NCBI RefSeq assembly: GCF_020164475.1 | Contig: NZ_JAIQWX010000049.1 | Span: forward strand, 1 to 39,846 | Reading direction: 5' to 3' | Source of the DNA: Pseudomonas sp. REP124 | GTDB lineage: Bacteria; Pseudomonadota; Gammaproteobacteria; Pseudomonadales; Pseudomonadaceae | Length of the DNA: 39,846 nucleotides | In this document: positions 7,111 to 15,055 of the stretch, one piece after another | How positions within the stretch are numbered: position 1 is the first letter of the stretch | How the letters are laid out: every line of letters begins with the position of its first letter | Program-made: the position numbers and the translations under genes | The notes under the pieces: generated by a model | The model's input: only the letters and a program-made list of their open reading frames with translations | Database searches by the model: none | What the model was told of the DNA's origin: nothing

Positions 7111-8471
7111 TGCACGTCCTCCACGGCGATCAGCTTCGGCTGTTCGGCTTCCAGCGCCTTGAGCATGGTCTGCTGCCAGTATTTGTGTTGCAGCACGAAC
7201 AGGCCTTCGTCTTCGGTGCGCACGCCGGACAGCAGCGGATGCAGGTCGATTTCCTTTGCCGCGTCGTCGGCGCCTTCGATCCAGTGTTCGGCGCCACGGG
7301 ACATGTCGTTCCAGGTGGTCACGCTGCCCTGGTAGCTGGTCTGGCAGGAGCGGAACTCCTCCAGGTCATCCGGGGTGGCCATGCCGCTGACGTTGAAGAA
7401 GTCTTCGTACTGGCGGATGCGGCTGGAGCGAGCGTGGTCGCTTTCGCCCTTGGGAGCGATGCAGTAGATGGTGATTTCGGTGCGATCCACCGAGATCGGC
7501 CGGGCGATGCGGATCTGCGAGCTGAACTGGTCCATCAAGTACACGTTCGGGTACAGGCACAGGTTGCGCGAGTTCTCGATCATCCAGTCGGCGCGAGCCT
7601 TGCCGAAGTCCTGTGCCAGTTCGTCGCGACGCTCGTACAGCGGGCGATCCTCGGGGTTGGACCAGCGGGTCCAGAGCAGCATGTGGCCCTTGTCGAAGGA
7701 ATAGAAACCACCGCCCTGCTTGGCCCAGCTGCCGGCGCTCATGGTCGGGTTGCAATCGCCGGCCTCGCGCTGCTTGCGCTGGTTCTGGGTGGCGGCGTAG
7801 TTCCAATGCACGGAGCTGACGTGGTAGCCGTCGGCACCGTTTTCGGCGGTGAGTTTCCAGTTGCCTTCGTAGATATAGCTCGAGGAACCGCGCAGCACTT
7901 CCAGGCCATCAGGGGACTGGTCGACGATCATGTCGATGATCTTCGCCGACTCGCCCAAGTGCTCGACCAAAGGCAGTACGTCGGGATTCAGGCTGCCGAA
8001 CAGGAAGCCGCGATAGGACTCGAAGCGCGCGACCTTGGTCAGGTCGTGGGAGCCTTCGCAGTTGAAGCTCGACGGATAACCGGCGTTGGCAGGGTCTTTG
8101 ACTTTGAGCAGTTTGCCGGAGTTGTTGAACGTCCAGCCGTGGAACGGGCAGGTGTAGGAGCTCTTGTTCCCGGACTTGTGCCGGCACAGGGTCGCGCCGC
8201 GGTGACTGCAGGCGTTGATGAAGGCGTTGAGCACACCCTCCTTGTTGCGCGCGATGAAGATCGACTGGCGCCCCATGGTGGTGGTGTAGAAATCGTTGAT
8301 GTTGGGGATCTGGCTTTCGTGAGCCAGATACAGCCAGTTGCCTTCGAAGATGTGTTTCATCTCCAGGTCAAACAGGCGCGGATCGGTGAACATCTCGCGT
8401 TTGCAGCGATACAGGCCCTGCTCGGGATCGTCTTGAAGCAGGGAGTGAAGGTATTCGGGTCGCAGGGTCAT
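7107..8471 (-). CDS. benA: Benzoate 1,2-dioxygenase large subunit BenA
   Basis: The 454-residue catalytic alpha subunit of benzoate dioxygenase, which adds both atoms of O2 to benzoate to form the 1,2-cis-diol carboxylate. A Rieske [2Fe-2S] domain is present with Cys88-X-His90-X17-Cys108-X2-His111. The mononuclear iron site is marked by Asp214, His217 and His222 in [13 protein letters not shown]. An upstream in-frame ATG exists at 8486, but GGAGG lies between the two and 8 bp before 8471, which makes 8471 the likely start. Transcription should come from the BenR-dependent promoter at 8508-8570. The gene overlaps benB by 4 bp. Confidence 0.96.
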   Translation of the reverse strand: MTLRPEYLHSLLQDDPEQGLYRCKREMFTDPRLFDLEMKHIFEGNWLYLAHESQIPNINDFYTTTMGRQSIFIARNKEGVLNAFINACSHRGATLCRHKSGNKSSYTCPFHGWTFNNSGKLLKVKDPANAGYPSSFNCEGSHDLTKVARFESYRGFLFGSLNPDVLPLVEHLGESAKIIDMIVDQSPDGLEVLRGSSSYIYEGNWKLTAENGADGYHVSSVHWNYAATQNQRKQREAGDCNPTMSAGSWAKQGGGFYSFDKGHMLLWTRWSNPEDRPLYERRDELAQDFGKARADWMIENSRNLCLYPNVYLMDQFSSQIRIARPISVDRTEITIYCIAPKGESDHARSSRIRQYEDFFNVSGMATPDDLEEFRSCQTSYQGSVTTWNDMSRGAEHWIEGADDAAKEIDLHPLLSGVRTEDEGLFVLQHKYWQQTMLKALEAEQPKLIAVEDVQ

Positions 8472-8507
8472 GGCCGCCGCCTCCATTGTTATTGTTCAGG
8501 CAGGGTC

Positions 8508-8570
8508 ATCCTAGAACCGGGCAATGGGGCGGACTATCCGCGGGGTGCAGACCTTTATCCGTTTTGTGCA
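8508..8570 (-). promoter_or_regulatory. BenR-dependent Pben promoter with two TGCA-N6-GGATA operators
   Basis: On the minus strand two perfect direct repeats TGCA-N6-GGATA occur at 8556-8570 and 8535-8549, separated by 6 bp (21-bp period). This is the site known for XylS and BenR. Exactly 21 bp after the proximal repeat is TAGGAT (8508-8513), which corresponds in position to the -10 of the TOL Pm promoter (TAGGCT). The leader to benA also resembles that of Pm, with AACAATAACAATGGAGG. The proximal repeat occupies the -35 position, as expected for a class-II AraC-type activator. Confidence 0.9.
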
Positions 8571-8611
8571 GAGGGGAATATGGAGCGAGGGATTTGTGTG
8601 AGGGGTTTACC

Positions 8612-8734
8612 TGTGGCGAGGGGGCTTGCCCCCGTTGGGTTGCGAAGCGACCCCCAGCATTCTTTCAGGTAAACCGTGCGCGCAGGTTTCGCGACGGCTG
8701 TGCCGCCGAACGGGGGCAAGCCCCCTCGCCACAG
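8612..8734. repeat. REP pair between benR and the ben promoter
   Basis: Arms CTGTGGCGAGGGGGCTTGCC and GGCAAGCCCCCTCGCCACAG flank a spacer of about 85 bp. It lies 12 bp beyond the benR stop and about 40 bp upstream of the distal BenR operator. It may separate the benR transcript from the benABCD promoter. Confidence 0.88.
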
Positions 8735-8746
8735 GGTACGGTGATT

Positions 8747-9706
8747 TCAGTGCCGTCGCTTGAGGGTATCCGACGGCAATTCACCGAACTGCTTGCGGTA
8801 GCTGTCGGAGAACCGGCCAAGGTGCAGGAAGCCGTAATCCATGGCCACTTCGGTGACGTTGCGCACGTTGCAGGTCGGGTCACTCAGGCAGGCGTGGATG
8901 CGCTCCAGGCGCTTCTGGCGGATGTAGTTTTTCGGGGTGGTCTCGGCGTTGCGCTCGAACAGGGCATACAGCGAGCGCAGGCTCATGTGCGCCTGGCGCG
9001 CGAGCTCTTCGCTATCCAGGCTCTGCTTGAGGTTCTTGCCGATGTAGTCGGCGATCGCTTCGAAGTTGGCGGTCTGCGAGCCGATTTCCAGACGGCTGAC
9101 GTTCGTCTTCATCAGGCTGAGCATCTTGCTGACGATGATCTGCGCGTAATGCTCCTGCACTCGCGGGATCTGCTCGGTCGATTCAGCCTCCTGGCAAATC
9201 ATCGCCAGCAGGTTGACGAAGCCTTCCAGCTCATTGAGCTGATAACGGTTTTCCACAAAGCGCACGCCCTGCCCCGGATACCGCCAGCGCTGCTCGTCAC
9301 AGACCGACTCGAACAGGGAGGTGGGGACTTTGAGGATGAATTTTTCGCAATCGTCGGAGTACGTCAGGTCCACCGGATCGTCGGGGTTGATCAGCAACAG
9401 TTCGCCGGGGGCGAAGTAATGCTCCTGACCGTGGCCGCGCCACAGGCAATTGCCGCGCAACAGCACTTGCAGGTGGTAGATGGTCTCCAGCGCGCCGGAG
9501 GTGACCCGAACGCTGCCGCCGTAGCTGATACGGCACAGGTCGAGGCTGGCGAATTTGCGATGATTGAGACTGGCCAGGGGATGCCCGGCGCGAGGCATGA
9601 GAATGCAATGGTTACCGACGTGCTGATTGACGTAGCCCGACACCGCGTAGGGGTCGGCATGGTCGAAAATCGTACTGCGCTGACTCAGCAGTTGGGCTTG
9701 CATCAT
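8747..9706 (-). CDS. benR: AraC/XylS-type activator BenR
   Basis: A 319-residue transcriptional activator of the AraC family, close in length to XylS. The N-terminal part holds a ligand-binding domain (benzoate is the known effector of BenR). The C-terminal 100 residues hold two helix-turn-helix motifs, seen in LDSEELARQAHMSLRSLYALF and VTEVAMDYGFLHLGRFSDSYRKQFGELPS, the latter being the family signature. It lies just upstream of benA, which carries two perfect BenR/XylS binding sites. Two adjacent ATG codons (9706 and 9703) are possible starts. It is transcribed in the same direction as benA but separated by a REP and the ben promoter. Confidence 0.93.
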   Translation of the reverse strand: MMQAQLLSQRSTIFDHADPYAVSGYVNQHVGNHCILMPRAGHPLASLNHRKFASLDLCRISYGGSVRVTSGALETIYHLQVLLRGNCLWRGHGQEHYFAPGELLLINPDDPVDLTYSDDCEKFILKVPTSLFESVCDEQRWRYPGQGVRFVENRYQLNELEGFVNLLAMICQEAESTEQIPRVQEHYAQIIVSKMLSLMKTNVSRLEIGSQTANFEAIADYIGKNLKQSLDSEELARQAHMSLRSLYALFERNAETTPKNYIRQKRLERIHACLSDPTCNVRNVTEVAMDYGFLHLGRFSDSYRKQFGELPSDTLKRRH

Positions 9707-9840
9707 CGGCTCACTCTCGTTGTTGTTATAGGTTGTAGCAAGACATTCTAAGGCAGTAACTGCGAGGGTGTGTCAGTTGCCGGACATGTGGCCTGCCCCG
9801 GCCACATTCACCACGACATCAATGCGGCTACCGATTCCCC

Positions 9841-10022
9841 TGTAGGAGCCGAGCTTGCTCGCGATGGTCTCAAGAACACCGCGGGGCACCAGACACCCCG
9901 CGTCTTCATTGACGTCCATCGCGAGCAAGCTCGGCTCCTACAGAGGTCTCAAGAACACCGCGGGGCACCAGATACCCCGCGTCATCGTTGACGTTCATCG
10001 CGAGCATGCTCGCTCCTACAGG
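9841..10022. repeat. Triple REP array with a 79-bp tandem duplication
   Basis: Three REP arms (9841-9864, 9917-9943, 9995-10022) occupy most of the 333-bp space between benR and catA. The 79-bp block from 9866 to 9944 is repeated almost perfectly at 9945-10022, including the spacer text GGTCTCAAGAACACCGCGG, so one arm and its spacer were duplicated in tandem. The last copy ends 18 bp before the catA stop codon. The remainder, 9707-9840, contains the benR leader and nothing else I can name. Confidence 0.9.
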
Positions 10023-10039
10023 TACAGGGTTACGCGAGA

Positions 10040-10969
10040 TCAGTCTTCCAGCGCACGAACCCGCTCGTGACGCTGCTGCTCATCAGGCTGTGCCGAGGAC
10101 TGCAGGGTGAAGTCGAAGTCGATCTCGGCGAAGCGACCGCTCACACCGTACTGGGCAGCACGGGCCTGGTCTTCGCTGAAGGTGATCTTGGCAATCAGCT
10201 CGTCGCGGGTGGCGTAGGCGAAATCGTCGTGCAGGTATTTCTCACCATCCAGGTTGATCTGGGTGGTCAGGTGACGGTGATCCGGCGCGGAAATGAAGAA
10301 GTGGATGTGCGCTGGACGCTGGCCGTGACGGCCCAGTTGATCGAGCAGTTGCTGGGTCGGACCGTCCGGTGGGCAGCCGTAGCCCGACGGCACGATGCTG
10401 CGGAAGCGGTAGCGGCCATCGGCATCGGTAACGATACGGCGACGCAGGTTGAACTCCGACTGAGAAGCATCGAAGTACGAGTAGGTACCGCCCGTGTTGG
10501 CGTGCCACACATCCACCACGGCGCCAGCAAGAGGCTCGCCTGCGGTGTTGAACACCTGGCCTTGCATGAACAGGGTCACACCCGGATCGACGCCGTCGTC
10601 CAGGCGCGCTTCGCCTTCGGACAGCGGAGCGCCGGCCACGTACAGCGGGCCTTCGATGGTGCGCGGGGTGCCGCCGGTTTTACCGGCCTGCTCGTCTTCA
10701 GCGTCCATCAGTAGGTCCAGGTAGTGTTCCAGACCCAAACCGGCCACCACCAGGCCAGCTTCCTGACGCGCACCCAGCACGTTCAGGTAGTTGACCGCTT
10801 TCCAGAACTCTTCCGGAGTCACGGCCAAGTCTTCGATGATGTTCACCGAGTCACGCAGGATGCGGTAGATCAGCGCTTTGGTGCGTGCGTCGCCGGCATC
10901 GTTGTGCAGGCCGCTGGCTTCTTCGAGAAATTTCTGTACTTCGGCAGTGTGGGAAATTTTCACGTTCAT
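10040..10969 (-). CDS. catA: Catechol 1,2-dioxygenase CatA
   Basis: A 309-residue intradiol dioxygenase that cleaves catechol between the hydroxyls to cis,cis-muconate using Fe(III). The predicted iron ligands are all present: Tyr163 (GTYSYF), Tyr197 (VPSGYGCP), His221 and His223 (RPAHIHFF). The N-terminal 100 residues form the helical linker and dimer domain that also binds lipid in this family. A TGAGGAAAC ribosome binding site precedes the ATG. The gene is third in catBCA, with 54 bp between catC and catA, and links the ben pathway product catechol to the 3-oxoadipate route. Confidence 0.96.
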   Translation of the reverse strand: MNVKISHTAEVQKFLEEASGLHNDAGDARTKALIYRILRDSVNIIEDLAVTPEEFWKAVNYLNVLGARQEAGLVVAGLGLEHYLDLLMDAEDEQAGKTGGTPRTIEGPLYVAGAPLSEGEARLDDGVDPGVTLFMQGQVFNTAGEPLAGAVVDVWHANTGGTYSYFDASQSEFNLRRRIVTDADGRYRFRSIVPSGYGCPPDGPTQQLLDQLGRHGQRPAHIHFFISAPDHRHLTTQINLDGEKYLHDDFAYATRDELIAKITFSEDQARAAQYGVSGRFAEIDFDFTLQSSAQPDEQQRHERVRALED

Positions 10970-11023
10970 TTTATTGTTTCCTCATCTTGTAATTATTGGC
11001 AAAACTCGCTGAACAGGCTGGTT

Positions 11024-11314
11024 TCAGCGGTCATCCTCGCGAATCGAAGACGGGTGACGGCACATGGCGTTGATTTCGATCGCCATGTAAGGGAACAGCG
11101 GCAATTGCATCAGCAGATCATGCAGTTCCTGGACGCTGTCGACATCGAACACGCTGAAGTTGGCGTACTGGCCGGCGATGCGCCACAGGTGACGCCACTT
11201 GCCCTGGTCCTGCAGGCGTTGCGCCAGGGCTTTTTCGTCAGCCTTCAGTTGCGCGGCGCGCTCGGGGTTCATGTCGACCGGCAGATTCACGGTCATCTTT
11301 ACGTGGAACAGCAT
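11024..11314 (-). CDS. catC: Muconolactone delta-isomerase CatC
   Basis: A 96-residue enzyme that converts (S)-muconolactone to 3-oxoadipate enol-lactone. The length and the sequence MLFHVKMTVNLPVDM...DEKALAQRLQDQGKWRHLWRIAGQYANFSVFDV are typical of CatC, which assembles into a decamer with a ferredoxin-like fold. The C-terminal MCRHPSSI segment is conserved. It lies 10 bp after catB and is translated from the same mRNA. Confidence 0.96.
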   Translation of the reverse strand: MLFHVKMTVNLPVDMNPERAAQLKADEKALAQRLQDQGKWRHLWRIAGQYANFSVFDVDSVQELHDLLMQLPLFPYMAIEINAMCRHPSSIREDDR

Positions 11315-11324
11315 AATGCTCTCC

Positions 11325-12473
11325 TCAGGCTTGATGAATGGCAGTGGAAGTCTTGTCGCGGCGGAAGAACGCCAGGCGTTCCTCGTCCAGGCTCAGGCCC
11401 AGACCCGGGGTGTTCGGCACGTGCAGTTCGAAATCGCGGTAAACCAGCGGCTCGCTGAGAATGTCTTCGGTCAGCAGCAGCGGGCCGAACAGCTCGGTGT
11501 CCCACGCCAGTTTGTTCAGGGTGACAAAGGCATGGGCCGACGCCATGGTGCCCAGGCCGCCTTCGAGCATGGTCCCGCCGTACAAGGCGATACCGGCCGC
11601 TTCGGCGATCGAGGCGGTGCGCAGTACCGCGCGCGGGCCGCCGTTCTTGGCGATCTTCAGGGCGAACACCGAGGCGGCGCCTTCGCGGGCCAGGTTGAAC
11701 GCGTCTTCCACGCATTCGATGGACTCGTCGGCCATGATCGGCGCCGGGCTCATGGCATTCAGGCGCGCCATGCCGGCACGGTTGTTACGGGAAATCGGCT
11801 GTTCGATCAGGTCGATGCCGTTGGTGCCCAGCACGCGGCAGGCACGCAGCGCGACCGCTTCGTCCCAGGCCTGGTTGACGTCGACCCGCACGCTGGCGCG
11901 GTCGCCGAGGGCTTTCTTGATCGCAATCACGTGGGCCAGATCGCGGTTGACTTCGCCGGCACCGATTTTCAGTTTGAAGATGCGGTGGCGACGCAGGTCG
12001 AGCATTTTTTCAGCTTCGGCGATGTCCTTGGCGGTGTCGCCGCTGGCCAGAGTCCAGGCCACCGGCAGCGCATCACGCACGCGGCCGCCGAGCAATTCGC
12101 TGACCGGCACGCCCAGGCGCTTGCCCTGGGCGTCGAGCAAGGCGGTCTCGATACCGGATTTGGCGAAGGTGTTGCCACGGATGCTGCGCTCCAGGCGCAA
12201 CATGGCGGCGTTGACGTTGCCGCTGTCCTGGCCGATCAACAATGGCGCGAAGTGCGTGTCGATGTTGGTCTTGATGCTGTCCGGGCTTTCGTTGCCGTAG
12301 GCCAGGCCACCGATGGTGGTGGATTCGCCGATACCTTCGATGCCATCGGCGCAACGCACACGAATGATCACCAGGGTCTGGTTCTGCATGGTGTGCATCG
12401 CCAGCTTGTGCGGGCGGATGGTTGGCAGATCGACGATGATCGTCTCGATCGACTCAATGGCAGTTGCAAGCAT
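11325..12473 (-). CDS. catB: Muconate cycloisomerase CatB
   Basis: A 382-residue enolase-superfamily enzyme that lactonises cis,cis-muconate to (S)-muconolactone with Mn2+. With the start at 12473 the catalytic residues fall at Lys167/Lys169 (FKLKIG), Asp198, Glu224, Asp249 and Lys273, the same numbering as the well-studied P. putida enzyme. That supports this start over ATG 12485 or the longer open frame to 12602, which would overlap the CatR operator. The C-terminus is somewhat longer than usual. It is the first gene of catBCA and is expected to be activated by CatR with muconate as inducer. Confidence 0.95.
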   Translation of the reverse strand: MLATAIESIETIIVDLPTIRPHKLAMHTMQNQTLVIIRVRCADGIEGIGESTTIGGLAYGNESPDSIKTNIDTHFAPLLIGQDSGNVNAAMLRLERSIRGNTFAKSGIETALLDAQGKRLGVPVSELLGGRVRDALPVAWTLASGDTAKDIAEAEKMLDLRRHRIFKLKIGAGEVNRDLAHVIAIKKALGDRASVRVDVNQAWDEAVALRACRVLGTNGIDLIEQPISRNNRAGMARLNAMSPAPIMADESIECVEDAFNLAREGAASVFALKIAKNGGPRAVLRTASIAEAAGIALYGGTMLEGGLGTMASAHAFVTLNKLAWDTELFGPLLLTEDILSEPLVYRDFELHVPNTPGLGLSLDEERLAFFRRDKTSTAIHQA

Positions 12474-12535
12474 TTCGATACCCATCAGGTTCTTGGAGTT
12501 CTGGAACCGATTCTGGTACGGCTTTTTTCGCGATG

Positions 12536-12574
12536 CCAATATAGAATTGGTCTGACTTGATACCTTTAAGGTAT
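12536..12574. promoter_or_regulatory. CatR operator and catB promoter region
   Basis: A perfect 15-bp dyad, ATACCTTTAAGGTAT (12560-12574), matches the ATAC-N7-GTAT recognition site of CatR-type LysR regulators. A second dyad CCAAT-N5-ATTGG lies at 12536-12550, 24 bp closer to catB by centre, and contains TATATT on the catB strand, a candidate -10. It may be the lower-affinity activation site. The operator lies 26 bp before catR, so CatR probably represses its own gene. Confidence 0.85.
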
Positions 12575-12600
12575 GCAACCGAAGAATGCCCGGAGGCTCC

Positions 12601-13485
12601 ATGGAACTGCGTCACCTGCGATATTTCCAGGTACTGGCCCAAACCCTCAATTTCACCCGCGCCGCAGAATTGCTGCACATCGCGCAACCGCCCCTGAGCC
12701 GGCAGATCCAGCAACTGGAGGACGAATTGGGGGTGATCCTGCTGGAGCGCGGCCGCCCGCTGAAGCTGACCGAGGCCGGACGATTCTTTTATGAGCACTC
12801 CACCGCGCTGCTGGAACAGTTGAACAAGGTGCGCGACAACACGCGGCGCATTGGCCTCGGGGAAAAGACCTGGCTGGGGATCGGATTTGCGCCGTCAACC
12901 CTGTATGGGGTATTGCCGGAACTGATTCGCCGGCTGCGCAGCGGCGAACCGCTGGAACTGGAGCTGGGGTTGTCGGAGATGACTACCCTGCAACAGGTGC
13001 AGGCGCTCAAGGCCGGACGCATCGACATCGGTTTCGGCCGTATCCGCATCGACGACCCGGCGATCGTGCAGACCGTCCTCACCGAAGACCGCCTGGTCGC
13101 CGCCCTCCCCGCTGGCCACCCGTTGCTGGCCGGCCCGATCAGCCTGCGCGACCTGGCCCGGGAGCCATTCGTGCTCTACCCCGGCAACCCGCGCCCCAGC
13201 TACGCCGACCATGTGATCGCGCTGTTCGAATCCTATGGTGTGAGCATTCATGTGGCGCAATGGACCAACGAGCTGCAAACGGCGATCGGTCTGGTGGGCG
13301 CGGGGATCGGTATCACCCTGGTGCCGGCTTCGGTGCAACTGCTGCACCGCGACGACATCGGCTTCACCCCGCTGCTGGAAGACAACGCCACCTCGCCGAT
13401 CATTCTCAGCAGGCGGGTGGGCGACGTTTCACCGGGGTTGAATCATTGCTTGAAGATGATTGATGAGCTGCTTCCAAGGGACTGA
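12601..13485 (+). CDS. catR: LysR-type activator CatR
   Basis: A 294-residue LysR regulator of the catBCA operon. The N-terminal winged HTH (residues 1-60, MELRHLRYFQVLAQTLNFTRAAELLHIAQPPLSRQIQQLE in pieces) is typical, followed by the co-inducer binding domain for cis,cis-muconate. The ATG at 12601 was chosen over one 15 bp upstream because CGGAGG lies just before it and MELRHLRYF is the family N-terminus. It is divergent from catB with the CatR operator in the shared 127 bp. The neighbouring catBCA operon makes the assignment firm. Confidence 0.94.
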   Translation: MELRHLRYFQVLAQTLNFTRAAELLHIAQPPLSRQIQQLEDELGVILLERGRPLKLTEAGRFFYEHSTALLEQLNKVRDNTRRIGLGEKTWLGIGFAPSTLYGVLPELIRRLRSGEPLELELGLSEMTTLQQVQALKAGRIDIGFGRIRIDDPAIVQTVLTEDRLVAALPAGHPLLAGPISLRDLAREPFVLYPGNPRPSYADHVIALFESYGVSIHVAQWTNELQTAIGLVGAGIGITLVPASVQLLHRDDIGFTPLLEDNATSPIILSRRVGDVSPGLNHCLKMIDELLPRD

Positions 13486-13518
13486 CACCCGGTTGCACGC
13501 TGGTGTGCACGGGATCCC

Positions 13519-13619
13519 TGTGGGAGCGAGCCTGCTCGCGATGGACGTCAACGATAACGGGTGCTGCCCGAATGAACGCGTTGCCTGGGCCTTTTTTCGC
13601 GAGCAGGCTCGCTCCCACA
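13519..13619. repeat. REP pair downstream of catR
   Basis: Arms TGTGGGAGCGAGCCTGCTCG and CGAGCAGGCTCGCTCCCACA lie 34 bp beyond the catR stop, between convergent catR and the DUF1652 gene. The dyad probably serves as a 3' end element for both. Confidence 0.9.
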
Positions 13620-13656
13620 AGGGTTCACTCACAAGCCCGGCTGGCTAGTGGAATCT

Positions 13657-13896
13657 TCAGCCAGCGAATGCCCTGCGCCCCGCGCTCAACTCTGTTCGCA
13701 ACTCACCCACCAGATCGGAAATGGCCCGCACACTGGTCAGTTGCTCGGTCGAGACCCCACTGATCAGCAGTTCAATCCGCCCACTGACCGGCTCATACAC
13801 CTCGATGCGCAGCAAACCACCATACTCCGTGCACTCACAGGACAGTGGCGCGAAGCCGGACTCCACAATGTTGCAAAGCACTGAAATGGGAAGCAT
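13657..13896 (-). CDS. DUF1652 family protein
   Basis: A 79-residue cytoplasmic protein with the pattern of the Pseudomonas DUF1652 family: an N-terminal helix reading SVLCNIVESGFAPLSCECT, an SGRIELLISGVS strand region, and SVRAISDLVGELRTEL at the C-terminus. No function is established for the family that I know of. Three cysteines (positions 8, 20 and 22) are noteworthy; the CEC pair is conserved in the family as I recall it. A GAGGGAC stretch precedes the start codon. Confidence 0.82.
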   Translation of the reverse strand: MLPISVLCNIVESGFAPLSCECTEYGGLLRIEVYEPVSGRIELLISGVSTEQLTSVRAISDLVGELRTELSAGRRAFAG

Positions 13897-14000
13897 GGCC
13901 GGTCCCTCGGTCGAACGCTGATCGGATCCAATCAGGATAGATGCGTTTTGCCATCTGCGCGTCAGAAAATGTTACACATCTCTCATTTCTCGCAAGTTCT

Positions 14001-14900
14001 TCAATCGGCATTGCGCTTCCAGATCCAGTTCCAGAACCCCGGCAATTCCACCGCTTGCGAACTGTCGCGCACGGTGCGGGCCATTGCGGCCTTCTGCAAC
14101 TCGGCGGTGTCGCCATAAAACGCCTGCGGCGCGACCTTCACCCCGGTCTCCCGGGCGCTGTCGAGGAGGATTTGCAGGTACTCGCGGGTATGCCGGGCGG
14201 TGTAGCGGTTCAGGTCATGGAAGGTCACCACCACCGGAATCACCCCATCGACCACCGGCAGCTCACCCAAGGCAATGCGTTCACGAACTTCGGACATCGA
14301 ACGCAGGAAATGCGCCCGACGCCGCGGGCTGGCGTTGAAACCCCAGATCTTGCCGTCGTTGGCGCTCAGGTCGGTCAGCAGCACGTGCAAGCCGTGCTTC
14401 TGATAGGCGGCGAAGGTGCGCTTGTCGTAGTTCCAGAACGGCGGGCGCAGCAGCGTCGGCGGCGCCCCGGTGATGGCGGCGATGTCGGCACAGCCCCTGG
14501 TAAGCGCCTCCTCGAGTTCCTGAGGATCGAGTGAGCGATGATTGGTGTGGGACGGCGTAGCGGTGTGGAACGCCAGAATGTGCCCGGCGTCCCGCTCGCG
14601 GTGCATCACCGCACGGCCGATGTCACTGTTGCCGGCGCGGGTGGCCTGGGTCTGAACGAAGAACACCGCCTTGATGTCGGTCTGCAACGGATTGCGCGCC
14701 AGGCTGTCGAGCACGGTTTCGGTGGGATTCCAGAAACTTGACGCGCTGGGGCCGTCATCGAAGGTCAGGAGGAAGCGGATCGGCGGTTGAGCCTGCAACC
14801 GCTGCTCGGTCTGCGGCGTCATTTCGATGGGAGCGGCGATACAGCCCAGCAGACTGGCTGCCATGGCGATTGCCGTTAGAACCTTGACCAACTGTTTCAT
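14001..14900 (-). CDS. Polysaccharide deacetylase family lipoprotein
   Basis: A 299-residue NodB-homology protein with an N-terminal lipoprotein signal (lipobox SLLGC, Cys20). Motif 1 is TFDDGPS with the metal/base Asp pair at 48-49. A His-rich HTATPSHTNH segment follows near residue 120 and matches the zinc-binding motif region. RPPFWNYD near residue 165 corresponds to motif 3. Family members remove N- or O-acetyl groups from polysaccharides or peptidoglycan. The lipid anchor indicates an envelope location; the substrate is unknown. An AAGG site lies 7 bp before the ATG. It appears monocistronic with REP elements downstream of its upstream neighbour. Confidence 0.85.
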   Translation of the reverse strand: MKQLVKVLTAIAMAASLLGCIAAPIEMTPQTEQRLQAQPPIRFLLTFDDGPSASSFWNPTETVLDSLARNPLQTDIKAVFFVQTQATRAGNSDIGRAVMHRERDAGHILAFHTATPSHTNHRSLDPQELEEALTRGCADIAAITGAPPTLLRPPFWNYDKRTFAAYQKHGLHVLLTDLSANDGKIWGFNASPRRRAHFLRSMSEVRERIALGELPVVDGVIPVVVTFHDLNRYTARHTREYLQILLDSARETGVKVAPQAFYGDTAELQKAAMARTVRDSSQAVELPGFWNWIWKRNAD

Positions 14901-14940
14901 CTTTTGCCTTGGATCAGACCTCTACAAGGCGCACATCTTA

Positions 14941-15043
14941 CCTGTAGGAGCGAGCACGCTCGCGATGCAAGTGCAAACACCGAGGGGTGTCAGGCTGCCA
15001 GCGTTATCGTTGGCGAGTATCGCGAGCATGCTCGCTCCTACAG
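14941..15043. repeat. REP pair (GTAGGAGCGAGC class)
   Basis: Arms CCTGTAGGAGCGAGCACGCT and AGCATGCTCGCTCCTACAGG flank a spacer of about 50 bp between the deacetylase gene and the substrate-binding protein gene. It lies 12 bp past the latter's stop. Confidence 0.9.
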
Positions 15044-15055
15044 GATTTTGGGTGT

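Noticed and set aside
7110..8672. Plus-strand open frame of 520 codons across benA
   Set aside because: It is a shadow of benA on the opposite strand. BenA has all Rieske and iron-site residues, while the opposite frame shows no known domain and runs through the promoter and a REP.
9841..10022. Possible CRISPR-like array
   Set aside because: The repeats are inverted and palindromic REP arms with related spacers, and only three units are present. There are no cas genes.
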